Source: Protostelium mycophagum
Lineage: Eukaryota; Evosea; Variosea; Protosteliida; Protosteliaceae
DNA: 44,824 bases
Direction: 5' to 3'
Assembly: GCA_002081555.1 (NCBI GenBank)
Contig: KV921001.1
Location: 4,473 to 49,296 of the forward strand
Numbering within the stretch: the stretch's first letter is position 1; each line of letters opens with the position of its first letter. Shown here piece by piece: positions 1-12,700 of the stretch. The notes under the pieces are model-generated. The model had not been told where the DNA came from and did no database searches. It saw only the letters and a program-made list of their open reading frames with translations. The position numbers and the translations under genes are program-made.

Positions 1-161
1 GCCATCAAAATCACCGGGAATTTGAAACCGCCGCGCAAAAATAATTAAGCAGAAAGAAAGCCATAATAATATTATTGCCATCATCTGGTTCTGCCGTCAA
101 AATACCAGTCTCTCTCCTATAAAAATGCATAGATGAGTTCATTTTGAACGGTCACTTTTAT
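1..161. other. Left edge, 3' flank of the HECT gene
   Basis: This short A+T-rich stretch lies past the stop codon of the ankyrin-HECT gene. I see no gene or clear repeat in it. Confidence 0.5.
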
Positions 162-3100
162 TTATGTGAACTGAAATCCCTCACTGCCATATCTTATGGA
201 GATCAACATATTTTTCTCGGTCATCTCTTTACTCGTGTATGTTGGTATCTTCAATGAGTTAAAACTATAAATATCAGTTTTTGTATTGTAATTATTTTTG
301 TGCATCTTTTTTATGATCTATGGCAGACCCCAACGAGTTCCAATAGATGTAAACACGATTCAAAATACTTGATTGATTCAGGTCTTACCATGTACTAGAG
401 GTGGGCAACTTGATATTATTTTCGTCATGAGCAACTTTTATAATGTTAAACTTTTGAGGTCCGTTCATACCAATCAACTCTGAGAAACCGCCCTTTTCAG
501 ATTAGAGGAAATGGCTTTTTTCATCTGCATATTTTGTGCATTTTTTATTACCATGCCACAGACATGATATATTGTGTATGATTTGATGGAGTCTTACTGC
601 AGGAACAGAACTTGCGCCAGTGGAGAATTTGAGTAGGAGTGCTCTATCTTCTTGTGACAGTTCCTCCACAATCTGATGTGTCCTCAGATCTGACGGTTGG
701 TATGGCCAACACTCACCTGCCAGAACCATATGATCAGGTGATCATCCTCATGGTAACCGTTATAGACGGTGTTTTTACGCCAGTCCACCACGTCAATCTG
801 GTCAACACCTGACAGCAACAGATCCATCTCATTTTCATTGAAAATTCGTAGAAATCTCAGTTCCACACACTCCCCAAAGCCCTCAATAACCGTCATTCGA
901 AATTTCGCAGAGATTTCGGGATGATTTTTAATCAAGAGTACCTTTTTGAAATGTTTCATTTGGTGTTTGAATCTATTTATGAGCTTGTATTGCACAATTC
1001 TATGCACATAATCCTCTTTGTTGCTCTCCGTCACTCTTTTGCGTGACCCACCTATCTCTTTTTCAGATCACGTTTATTTTGATTTGTAACACGAAGTCCA
1101 CTTTTCCACAAAGCATCGAAGAACGGTGAATTAATATTACAATTCCTCGAAAGATTACTGAATAATGGAAGACTCACCTTTTATTAAATTGATACTCTCT
1201 ACTTCTCCTGTCAATTCGTCTTCCACCTGAGACTTTCTTCAGCTTCGAGTGAAAGAATGTCGACATCTCACGTCTATGCTGAAATGAGCCTCCAGAGGGT
1301 CGACGTTGTTTTGTAAAATCCATTGTAGACTGTTATAGTATTGAGGATCTACATCTTCCATGTCTTTCAGCGAGATTTCCATGTCTAAGAGCCTCTTCAA
1401 AAATGGCTTGCAGAAATGAAACGGTAACGGCTATATTTCTCAGAACTTTTCAAAATTCAAATCTTGATGTAACAAAAATGTACGATTATTGGAATACAAA
1501 AAAGAATTTAAATCGTAACGTCTACAACGATGTAGAAATGAACCTGCCATAGAATGTCTAACGCAAAGTCCGGTCACAAACCCCGCAAATCTCCAGCAGT
1601 CTTCTTCCGTGTTTTTCATCGAAATCTCATAATCTGCCTTTGTAGATCTGGTGCATATGTACATCTCCCATGGTGATCTGCACATCTGCAGATTCATCTG
1701 GTTGAAAACCTCCCTCCTCACTCCGGGACCCCTTCCGTTTTCTCCAGAAAAATAAAAGCTGGGTAGTTCTTGCGGCTTTTTTTGTCAATTCTTCGAGATA
1801 GGAATCATATTGCAGGTAATGTCCTCAAACTCACGGTAACAAACACGCTAATTACCGAGAATTTTAACGTGAAGAAACTGCAGTACTTGTCGAGTAAAGT
1901 CTAAATGTAAAAACAAAAAGATATCTCACTTTCATGTCATGTCTCAAATGGTACATCTACACCTATCAGTACCGAAATTTCCTCGAAGTTTCACTCACCA
2001 TCATCTGTCGGAAAATCCCTCTGTCATCACCCCTCTCTATCTGGCAGGTCTCAAAACTGTTTGGTTGCACCGTCAATACACTTCTGAGCCATTTGATTTT
2101 GTTTTGGAAGGACAGAAGTTTCCCGCCTTCCAGCAAGAATGACATCTTCCCTAAGAGGAGATTCGGACTGTGGGAGACGGCTTCGTTGAGAAGGCGGAAA
2201 CAGTCGGGGTCGGTTGCTATGGTGCGCAAGATCTGTCAGAATCAAGATGGAGGTGTTTTTTGCTTGCAAAAAAGAAAGTTTGACACAAGGATTGAAATTA
2301 CGATGAAATTCCTCAGGGCCAGACGACCTTCTAAACTTGCATTCAATATTCGTTTTTACCTCTTCGGCTCTGTCTTTCAATTTTGATTCTAGTAGCATAT
2401 TTCCCAATAGTTTAAATAAATCGGGATTTCTCGTGACTAAGAAGATGACGATATCCCATCTGCCGTGAAAACTGGCGTAAAACAACGGTGGCCACTTGCT
2501 GTCATCCTGACATGTGTCAGATATGTCATTTCATTGTATCATAAATATCACGGTAAGATTCACGGTAATTAACGTGATCGTTACCGCGAATTCAAGGAAT
2601 CTCAACTGGCAACAAATTTATTTTTTTGCACCAGAAAATAATAATTTAAACTCAATTTTGGTCTACCGTGATGAATGGGTCAGCTCTGTGTTCTAATAAT
2701 ATCTTCACACATTGTAGATGCCCCACAGCCGAAGATATATGGAGGGGTGTCTCTCCGTTCCTGGAACGGCAATCCACAAACATACCTCGTTGTAGAATGA
2801 ATTCGACGATCTACACCTCAGATTAGATCTTTTATCAGACCATTCTATTGCATTACAATCCAGATCTGTACATGATCTTATCGCGATACATCTACAACGA
2901 ACCACAATTCCAAATCGCCAAAAACAAGCACATTTCCAAAGGATTTTTGACAACTCTTAAAAAATGAGTGAGGCGCACCTCCGGCCTATTTCCTTCACAA
3001 GCTGCGTGTAAGACAGTCCAACCCTGCTTGTTTGTGGCGTTGAAATGTTTTGGATATTCTTCTATGATATCTTTTATGACATCAAGATGTCCGGAAAATG

Positions 3101-4727
3101 CTGCGGAATGGATCGGAAGATTCCTGGAAAGATCTCGTTGTGACTTCATCCTTCTACAACGATCAACAAATTTTCCCGCCAAATCTGGTCAAATCCTCAC
3201 TCTCCACAGGCATTCTTCAACCTCGTAAATGTCGACAAGCCCCCAGCAGCCGCATAGTGCAGCACAGTGGTACCTTCGTTGTCGACAATTTCGAGGGATG
3301 TTCCAAGGTTCAAGAGGAGTTGTACTATATTTAAATGGCCGTTCTCTGCAGCAAGCATTATGGGACTTGCCCCTGCTAAATCGACATTCGAGACATATTC
3401 ACTACGTTCGTGTTTCTTTTTACCCCGTACTAAAAATAGAATATCGTCTATGTTGCCTAGGTGACATCAACCGGATATAACGGTAAGCTGACGAGATTTT
3501 CACGGTAATTGACGAGATCTTTCCAGGTCTTCCGCGACAGCATTTCACAACAATTTTGATTTGGAGAATTTTATTGTCGTACCTTCATTTGCAGCAGCGT
3601 GTAGCTCTTTACGTATCAATGTGGGGGTGTCTCTCTCATTCTTGTTATCGTGACGCTCCAAGAGATATCTTAATGATGGTGTGTCTGTTGAGTCCTCGTG
3701 ATCAGAATCGATGCTTCAAATCATGAGTGAAATCACAGGAACAATACGTCACAGTGATGCATAACCATGCGATAATGGAGGCAAGAAAAAGACATGATGA
3801 AAGACATGGTATTGTCCCACCCATCACTCGAGACATCATCAGAATCACCATTGGAATCATCATCGGCGTTATCGTTATCATCAACATCATCGTCAACATT
3901 ATTCTTGCGCAACCTCTTCCGAAAACTCTTTCCAATCAATTCGAGATCCTCCTCTTCTAATTTGTGAATCTATTTTTATTCATGTTTGACCCAGAAGACT
4001 AAATCACGAGAAGACGATGAAAATAATAAAAATACAAAATACCTCGATCATCTGCAAAGAGCCTTCACTCGAATCCGAATCAGCTGAACTCTGTGATTCT
4101 GCATCCTCAACATTATCATTAATGAAATCATCGACACCAGAATCACTGTCTTCGCCCCTGCAACTTTCAGAAACGATATTCTTATCTTTTGTTGTCTATC
4201 TAGACTACGAAAGTTATCCCTGATCTTCTCAATCATCATACTCACGAAGAATTGTTGTAAGCGTTCTTCTCATACAAAAATTCATTCGCTCTCCTGCTCT
4301 CCTTCTTTCTTTTGTGTTTGGGTCTCGTGATAACCTCCTCTTCTTCCTCCTCTATACCAATGGACAAGTCCAATATGATGATCTTTCCATCCTCTCTGGA
4401 CTTCAAATAATCTGACACGAGAAGAGAAGGGTCAACGATGGTCCTCTCGTTGTTTCTGTGCAAAACACACAGCTGATCGATTTAATATTGTCAAGATAGG
4501 TTTGAACTCTGACGAACCAGATCCTCTGCTGCGACACCTGCTTCTCCGGCCACCTCTTCCATCATCAAGTAAAAATTGTCTTTCATTTGATCAACACAAA
4601 CTACTATCTCTTTCCCACAACAAGTAGGTGGATCAAAATCTAAGTGAACCGACACTCTCCAACGATCATCGTCGTCCTCGATGATTGCTTTTGTTGTTGT
4701 TGTTACTGAACTTTCATCATCGTCCAT
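162..4727 (-). CDS. Ankyrin-repeat HECT-type E3 ubiquitin ligase (HACE1-like)
   Basis: The gene has about a dozen exons and encodes a HECT ubiquitin ligase with ankyrin repeats, the layout of HACE1. It starts at the ATG at 4727 (MDDDESS). Acidic, low-complexity exons follow, ending near 3830. Ankyrin repeats come next: LHAAANEG joins NIDDILFL across an intron, then NEGTTVLHYAAAGG, NLPIHSAAFSGHLDVI, WTVLHAACEGNRPE joined to IVEFILQRG, and NGETPLHISSAVGHLQ. The HECT N-lobe shows FSGENGRGPGVRREVF and LPFHFCKPFLKRLLDMEI. The C-lobe shows VTESNKEDYV, LRIFNENEMDLLLSG, FSTGASSVPA and GFSELIGMNGPQKF. The catalytic cysteine lies in LPTSSTCFN, and its codon is split by an intron at 265-388. The protein ends GSEGFQFT, the usual HECT terminus, so it looks whole. 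Substrates are unknown; HACE1 acts on Rac GTPases in animals. The join between the first two exons is uncertain. Confidence 0.85.
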
Positions 4728-5072
4728 TACTGGGACACTGAGGTCAACTAATTATATAATTGGCATCACTCTTACTTCTCAATTTTTTTCGTGGCATCGT
4801 GAAGGATATGTTCAGCCCAGCTTATGTGTTACACGTAAGTACTCCTGCTTTACAGCACCTTCTTTTCCCTTTGATTTTTGCGGAGGTTGCGACTTCTTTG
4901 TGAGTGAAATAGTTCTAAAGGCTGCGGGGAGCATAGTGTGAAGATCGTGAGTGGCAACCTCATCAATTTTTGTCTTGCGGGTGTCTTCAAAAATGGTCGG
5001 GCCGGAAGATTCTTCTGGTCAAGCCCTCTTACTCAGATTTCCAACTTGGAAAAATTCCAGAAAGTCCTTAAC
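4728..5072. promoter_or_regulatory. Divergent intergenic region, HECT gene / LRR gene
   Basis: About 345 bp separates the divergent start codons at 4727 (-) and 5073 (+), so it presumably carries both promoters. An open frame runs through part of it without an ATG. I see no recognised element. Confidence 0.4.
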
Positions 5073-6730
5073 ATGAACGAGCTGAACAAAGATGAACTAG
5101 CTAATGTGGCGCACAAACTATTGGAAGAGGAGATAGAATCCATTTTCAATCTGGTGAGTGAAAGGTCTTTGTGCTATTGCTTATTTAAACAGATGTTGTG
5201 CAACAAAAGGATGCTCTCTCTGTTGATGCCAGTGTACCTCAAAGCCATTCTCTTTCGCCTTCGATTCAATCCTTACAATCCAAAGATGTGGATGCAACTC
5301 CACAAGAAGTACAAAGAACACCTATCAGAGGTCAGGATCTTGGATTTCAAGCTCTTGGGCCGTCATAGAGAGCTAACCAAAGAGGAGCTGAGCACTGCAC
5401 TGGAGATCATGTCTGGACTATCCTCTTTAACAGATCTGTTTGTGGAGCCAACAATGAGTATACTTCCTGAGTTGATTTCTGCCCTCCCACAACCTCGTCT
5501 CAGAACTTTACATCTGTGGAGCAAAGCAGAAATTTCAAGGTTCGAGCGCTCTGGTCTTAATTCCAATTGACACCCCTCAGGACCTTTATACATCCACATA
5601 CTATAGAAGACCTTGGTAAGAGATTGATAGATTGATATTTTTCTGATTTGTATTTATTGTAGGTCTGAGCTTAGTGGTTGAGAGTAAGGAAGAATTGTAC
5701 AAAACAATCAATCATATATCTTCTTGTCAATTGCTAAAGTCATTTGAATACGACTATTCTCAACACGATTTAGATGCACTATACAGACTACGGTAAGTCT
5801 CTATGCTGTGATCTTGTAATGCCAACAGAATCTTTATAAAATCTGATCCATTGTTGTTCAGATTTCCTCTGTTGACAAAATTGAAAATCAGAAATTATGT
5901 AGGTACAGCATACCAGAGATATGATATTAAGCCATATCAGGATGGTCCTACCAGTTTTTTGACGTGCCACACCAGCTTGACTGACTTGTCCATCAATCGC
6001 ATAAGAAGTGCAGCACTGAAAGATATTGGAGACCTTCTCCCAAACCTTCAAACAGTGCGTTTACCAGCAGAGCAGTTGTGTGATTTATTACATCCAAAGT
6101 CAGATGGTATGATGACGTAGTTCCCCTCTGTTGACATAATATCAAATGTGATCCTATCTTATGATAACTAGGGCAACAACGCCCAATTAAGGAGATACAA
6201 TTTTATTCAATCATGGATTTTACGAAGAGATCCCTCCATAATTTATCCACTCTGTTGACCTTAAAAACAATCAGGTCAGATGAATATCACATATATCATT
6301 GTTGTTGATATTGTACAGTGGAATAGAGGACACAGATATAAGATTAATACCCTACATACCAGAGAGTACGAATACAATGTCATTCTTTTCCAACGGTGCT
6401 GTTGACCTGAACATAAAGATACCTCCACAGGTATCCCACCTGGGATATAGCGTGTCACAAGGAGCACCACCGTTGCCCATCAATGAGAGGGAGACATCAG
6501 AATGGCTTCCATGCATCTGGGCCACTGTATTGTACAACAACTATCCTTTGCTTAGAGTAATAACATTCATCTTTCTGGACCGCACCCTAGACCCTCCAAC
6601 AGTCAAATTTTACAGAGAGGGTGTTCTCAAAATTTTCGATGGATCCAAGGAGTGGTTTGCAGAACACATTCTCCCCACCTCAAATCCATATATATTGCAG
6701 TGGACTAGGTTGGGAGATGCTAGCAAATAA
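5073..6730 (+). CDS. Leucine-rich-repeat-like protein of unknown role
   Basis: A multi-exon gene whose protein reads as a degenerate leucine-rich-repeat solenoid, such as amoebozoans carry in large F-box/LRR families. LRR-like phrases include LSSLTDLFVEPTMS, PRLRTLHLWSKAEIS, FPLLTKLKIRNYVG, LTDLSINRIRSAALKDIGDL and LPNLQTVRLPAEQL. The first ATG in the coding frame is at 5073 (MNELNKDEL); the frame is open upstream but has no ATG. The N-terminal helix, LANVAHKLLEEEIESIFNL, could be an F-box-like segment, but that is a guess. The first intron (5154-5192) is only 39 nt, a multiple of three and free of stops, so its retention would keep the frame. Later introns lie near 5539-5580, 5615-5662, 5791-5861, 6105-6170 and 6273-6318. 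The protein ends TRLGDASK. No catalytic motif is visible. Confidence 0.6.
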
Positions 6731-6893
6731 GAGCAAACAGATAAAAGGAATAACTTGAGAGACAGAATCCAAGCTCTTTTTCTTGAATTAGACCAAATCG
6801 GAGTAAAAAAGTCCGGATTTGAGGCGATTTCTCACTTTTCTCAAATTCCAAGCCAATCTCCGATCGCGTCTCTGACTCCTCTTCTTTGTATGT

Positions 6894-7166
6894 TTAGTTG
6901 CAGTTCAACCAAAATGCCTCAGTGATCGTATCCTTGGAAGTGGAAATGGTGAGGAAAGGGATTGGTGCTTTGATAGTAGCGGTAGTGTGGTACAGAAGCA
7001 AATTGAAGGCTGTGGCAGCACTTCGATACAATGCCATGTACATGTAGCATCGACTGTATGCCTCCATATCCTCTTTGCGCAATATCTTACATATAAAGTC
7101 AGAGACTGTGAAGTCTCCCAGCATCAGCATCTCCAAATTATCAATGGCCTTCCATTCTGCTGGCAA
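6894..7166 (-). CDS. Short ORF, possible LRR-like gene remnant
   Basis: This 90-codon frame encodes a sequence including IDNLEMLMLGDFTVSDFICK, which resembles one leucine-rich repeat of the neighbouring gene. It could be a fragment of a related gene or the last exon of a small one. The sequence upstream (7167-7250) continues in a similar style (LRYTEIS) but needs a frame change. I cannot assign a function. Confidence 0.25.
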   Translation of the reverse strand: MPAEWKAIDNLEMLMLGDFTVSDFICKILRKEDMEAYSRCYMYMALYRSAATAFNLLLYHTTATIKAPIPFLTISTSKDTITEAFWLNCN

Positions 7167-7713
7167 AAGTCGACGATACTGGAGATTTCAGTATAGCGCA
7201 GCGACTCTCCCAGATGAATTCAGAGTTGCTAGCGCCATTTGTTTTCAATTTTTAAAAGTGGATCATCTCTTGTTCCATAACACCAGTTCAAAATAGAGAG
7301 ACTTCGTCAAGTAGTTAGGATGGTCCATGATCTGTTACAGTATTTGGACAGCCCTTTTTGGTATCCTGCCTCTGTATTCCGTGTAATTCTTTAATCCTTC
7401 CTATTTCTCTCTTTGAAACACCTGTCTTTTCGGCAGTATCTTAGAGAGAAAGACCTTTTTATTTCAGGTTTTCAAACATGAAAAAGTTTTTTAACTTATG
7501 TACAAGTAAATGAACCCAAACAAACTGTAGATTATCAGTTGAACGAAAATTTGTAAAGTTATCATTGATTTATAGAAATTATGGATTGTATTGAGAAATA
7601 AATAAATATCAAGTGTTGTAATTCCATAGCGAATTACAGATTGTTAAACCAAGAATCTACCAGCGCAACAACAACGCAACTGATTTATTTGCGGTTAAAA
7701 GGGCCGGAAAAAA
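7167..7713. other. A+T-rich non-coding stretch
   Basis: Between the LRR-like remnant and the transposase-like frame the sequence is A+T rich. It has no supported gene. I did not find convincing terminal inverted repeats for the element to its right. Confidence 0.4.
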
Positions 7714-9307
7714 GTGGCGGTTGTGGCCCCATCTGATTTCCCAATCATCAAGAAGAGAATACCGCGCAAACCTTTTTCAGAGTTAAAGACGACCTCTGGC
7801 AATTTCAGACGTGTGATCACGTCTTTCAAGAGCTTTGTTGATAGAGAGGCGGGTGGTGATTTGAATGAATTATTAGACTACATCATCGAACGTACCGACG
7901 AAGGGAGGGCTTACTGTAAGATCAGAATGATGAAAACAGATAAGTTGAAGAAAATCGCCTCAACCATCATGCATGCACGAGAATTGTTACAAAATGATGA
8001 GAATGAAAAGCGACGAATGTTGTCATTGATTGCACCGCATTTGAAATTGAGCGAAATACGAGAATATGCTGCAGATGTTTCTGAAAAATGTTTCACATCT
8101 GCACGAGAACATGCGGAAAATGTACATGCTGGTGCGCGAGTACCTCCCCCTGTACAACCGCTATGCAAAAAGAAAATCTCACAAGCACAAATTAATTGTA
8201 TTGAGAATTTTCTTGCTCGTGAAGATATATCACGTACTTCTGCAGATAAGTTTATAACAAAAAAAGGTGTATATACAACAGTGCGTCATTTAAATGATAC
8301 TGCACAAAATACATATAAACAATATTTTATTGAATATAATGATTCACCTCTTTGTGTACATGAATCTACATTCAATAAATATACACCAAAATATTATAAA
8401 AAGGCGTCACGACGCACTGACATGTGTGCCATATGTGATGCGGGCAAGAAAGCACAAAAATCACTAAATAATTGTTCCAGAAAATCTGATGAAGAAATTG
8501 AAAATTTGACGAAAATTGTGGAGGCATACCAAGAACACAAGAAAGATAAAGATGACAGACAAGTCGATTTTCAGAAGATGGTGAATTATTTATTTTTGCC
8601 AAGTTTCTTTGTTATGTCACTGTCAATTTGACACCTCTCCTGTCATTTGTCACCTTTTGAACTGTCACCTGTCACTTTCCCACGTCGTCTAAAATATCAT
8701 TTTCTGACAGATCTTTTTTTAGATCGATGGATTAAAGGATAATGAGATATTATTTTTATCAGACTTCAAAGAGAATATGTCACTGAAAAGAGGGGCTGTA
8801 GAGTTAGGGAATGATTTCTTCAATCGCCCACAACAATCAGTATTTGGTGTTTGTGTATATTACAAGAAAAATGACGAGATATATATGGATGTATATACAT
8901 TTATATCAGAAATTCTCTCATGACCCAAATTTTATTATGAGTGCGTGGAAACACATCTTGTTGAACTGCAACAAACACAAGATTAGACCCGTCACAGGAA
9001 GGTCTATCGTGAAGGATATGATTGGGTTTCTGTTGTTCTGTCGGTGCCGTTCGTTGTAGATTCAAGAACGACCCAACAATTCATCCAGAAGTTGACATAT
9101 ATGTTCTTTCCGTTTACGTGCAAATTACTGAGCTCAATTTTCAGCCATTGACGTGGAACTTAACTTCAGGCTCTTTATGCGGCCCAACAAGTGTACGAAT
9201 CAATGACAACAAACAAGGAAGTACAAGATGTAATCAGCTGGTTTGCTCGAGACCCATTATATAATCGCATAAACATTGATCGTCACATTGTCATTAATGT
9301 TCAATAG
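7714..9307 (+). mobile_element. Decayed transposase-like gene (DNA transposon)
   Basis: A long frame beginning near 7714 encodes a lysine-rich protein with a zinc-knuckle-like stretch, STFNKYTPKYYKKASRR followed by TDMCAIC. After an intron (about 8582-8723) comes LSDFKENMSLKRGAVE, then VFGVCVYYKKND and ILSHDPNFIMSAWKHILLN. This order resembles uncharacterised DDE-type transposase families of eukaryotes, where an acidic D-F-x-E-N motif follows a cysteine pair. The similarity is from memory. There is no ATG at the 5' end of the frame, at least one reading-frame break lies in the second exon, and the region matching the second acidic residue is unclear. The last readable piece ends INIDRHIVINVQ. 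The gene is probably dead. A domesticated host gene is less likely. The intron is rich in TGACA/TGTCA words. Confidence 0.45.
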
Positions 9308-9730
9308 AGCCACTGTGCTGGTACAAACCACACTAACACAGCAGTTCTGCATACGTTATTTTTCACCTGTAAAGTTTGATTACATGCGTCAACGAGGCTA
9401 AACATGCATGCAAAATGCAAGTACAGGCCCCGCGAATGTTCTAAGGTGTTGTAGTGCAGATGGAAGTGTCACTTTCGCCACAAAGAAACCACAGCCGAAC
9501 TCGTCTCTGCCGATCCAACACCTCGCAGGTAGCACGAATATAACCTCTTAAGCTTTGGAAATCAGAGAAATAACTCAGATATTCGATTTATTAAAAGTTC
9601 CGCATCACATTTTGCATCTCCCTGTTTGTGATTTGGGCTGGGGTCATTAATCTTTGGATTTCGAAGTTGGCGGAACCTAAATGTTATCTTATTGTAGAAC
9701 CACGCATTGTAGAACAAGAAGACTGCGAAT
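9308..9730. other. Intergenic region between transposon remnant and KNL1
   Basis: About 420 bp lies between the last readable transposase codons and the KNL1 stop codon. I see no coding frame with support, only A+T-rich and mixed sequence. It may include the right end of the decayed transposon. Confidence 0.35.
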
Positions 9731-12700
9731 TTATCTTTTCAAAAATCTGGACGACACAGCGTTACACACGCGTGTTAATATTCCATATCTGCCCCTCCTA
9801 TACTCCTCCTCCATCATCTGCTGTACAATCTACAATCGTCAGCATCTACAACGGTGTATATACAAAATATCACCTCTAAAGATGCTTCCGTTTTCCCGGT
9901 GATTGTTCTGAACCCGTATAAAATATTCTCCGAAAAAGGATATCCGAAATTTAGTTCAAAAGTGAGGCAGAATTTAGATTTTCTTTCGAAATCTGAAAAT
10001 TCGAAATCCACCGCAAAACTATTGAAATAGACATCGGATCCGGCTGCGGCGGGTCTGCATAGAGTCAGTCGAAATCCAAGGGAAATTTCACGGGAATTTC
10101 ACCTGATGGGGATCTTTTTGCCTATTGTCTGTATTTCTTTCATGATGTTATTTACTCTTGAAAGTCTGTGTGTAATTTCATGGACAATATTCGGCAGTTG
10201 TCCGGTGTGTCTAAGACCATCAAAAATCGCGGGAATATTCGCAGATGCGAGCAACCCCAAGTGGATCTATAACACGTCAGTTTGACAGGTATGATGTCAT
10301 GGTGATGTCACCTCGTTCTGAATGGTTACTCCTTCCTTCATTCCGTATTTCTTGGACGTTATGTAACGGCTCTTCTCGTTAAGAACCGCGTCACCTAACG
10401 TGAAGTGTAATTCGAATTTTCGGTCGATTTCCAGGGAGATCTCCTTTTCATTATATTCTCTGACTACAACGAGGTCGATCTGGCTGACCAAGGATATCAA
10501 CTCTGCACGTAATTTAATTATTTTAATTTTATTATATAAAACAAGTTCAATTTACCTAAATTCACAGAGTCATGGGGTTGCTCTACAACTGGTGCGGGGG
10601 TTGCTTCTACAACCTCCACACTCTTCCTCGTCCTGATGACGTCACCACAATTGACGACAGGTCACGTGAGCAAACCCACCTCTTGATGGTTGACAGTTGC
10701 TCCATGTCATTGTCCATTGCCTCTTGGATTTGTGCGGAATTTTTGTTGTACAGCTTTAATTGTTCCAAGTCTTCTTGTAGAGACGAAAAATTTCCTTGAT
10801 ATTTCTCTGAAAGTTCATTCATAAGTCCCGCTCTCCACCCGTACCAGGCAGCTGAACCATTCAGGAAATTTCCCGGAAATTTCACCAAAAATCACTTAAA
10901 CATTCCGAAGTCCTACCTTTCGCTTGTGATCTACACTTGCTCTTGAGCTGTTTTAAACTCTCTTTGACCAAGTCCATATCTACATCTGTATCTCTCACTT
11001 GTCTAAATATCTCCGGATTTCTGGCATTCATCTGTTGTTCTAATCCCATTACGCTCTGGTACGTATCGGATATGATGGCTGGGGGTGTCATCATCGTGAA
11101 ATTTCCGCGAAATTTCAGAGAAATTTCACCTTGGAGCTGTTCGCTTCCCTCTTGATATTGTTGTAGTTCTGGTATTACTAACACGGCTCGTTCCAAGGTG
11201 TCAGAGACTGATTTTGGCTGACTCGTCAGTGACATTCTTGACCCCAGGGAAGGCTTCCTGTTGAGGGACAGATTATCCATGAATCGAATCTACAACGAGT
11301 CAGTGGGGTCAGAAATGGCGGGAAAATACCTCTGTCATGGAGAGAAACTCTGCGAGTGTGATGGAGCCGGAGGCGAGCTCCGTGGAATCGTCGGCTTGTG
11401 GATTCAGGCCTGGGACGTCATTCAAGATATCACTATTCTGCTCCTCCTAGACTTTTCAGTATAATCTTGTCGATGAGAAATTTGTATTGAAGCGATTGTT
11501 ATGCAAATTATACTGGAGAAATATAAAATGACCAAGGCTGTTTAGATAAAAGTGGTCAACTTACCATGCTCGCTTCGCTCGAAGAGTCTCCGCCCCTTGG
11601 AGCTCTGTTGATCATCCTTCTTAATATGTGTCCTGTGTCTTCGGATGGAGAGATGCTGTATCTAGGCTCGTCCGGCTTGACATAATCCCTAGATATCCTC
11701 AGAAATGTCGTGGAAATTTCCGTGAAATTCCTCACTCGCTGATACTGTAGCTGTTGGAAGGGGTGTGAGGCATATCTAAGAGACTTGCTGATGCTCTGGC
11801 TGGACTGTCAGTAAAGGATGTCTGTATTATTGCACCCGCAACACCCCCTTGTGTCTGTGGGTATATCTGCCTGGTGCTTTCCGTTGGGAAACTTCCTGGG
11901 AAATTTCAGTGAAAATTCGGTGACATTTATGACAATACAAACCTGTCACATTTCCCATGGATAAATTTGTAAAATCCATGGATCTGGCGGGGGAAAGATA
12001 TCCTATTGTAGATTGTTCAAACGGGATGAATCTGTTCGATGTGGGGGTCATGCTGAGATCGATCAGATTAGAGCTCTTCTGTGCGGTTCTTGGTGGTGTG
12101 TCTGTCGCAATGGACATGTTGACAGATTGGTTCATCGACATGTTGGCTGACTGATTGATCGACATGTTGACAGATTGGTTCATGGACATGTTGACGGATT
12201 GATTCATCGATTGGTCCGATGAGTCCAAGTCATCACTGTCATCCTGCAGAATGTCAAAATGACACCTTCGACATCTGCACGAACCATCTTGAATCTCTTG
12301 ACATGTCCACCTATACTGTTTCTCGCCTTTCGGACAAGAGGAGGGACCTCATCCATTATATCGCTGTCATCCCCAAGTGTCAAGCTGGACAATGAAGGCG
12401 TTCTGGGTGCTTGCATGATCCTTCGTACACGTCATCACTACGTATCATGACGTGTCATACCTGGCGGTGACGTCATCATCGGGGTTGACCCCGAACCTGC
12501 TGAGGGATGGGGCGTGTACATTTGCCCTTGGGGGGGTGATGAGGTTCGAGTTATTTATACTCTGATTCATAGTTATGTCCATGCTGGTTTCGCGTATCGA
12601 TTCGCTCATCCTGCATTTGTGTCAGAATTCTGTGAAATTTCGGGAGAAACTCACTTGGGTATGACACCTGTCAAGTCCATGTCGACAGATTGATTCATAG

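Noticed and set aside
3733-3939. Open frames on both strands at the same place
   Set aside because: The minus-strand frame is the acidic linker of the HECT ligase. The plus-strand frame is its low-complexity mirror (isoleucine-rich) with no start or splice context of its own.
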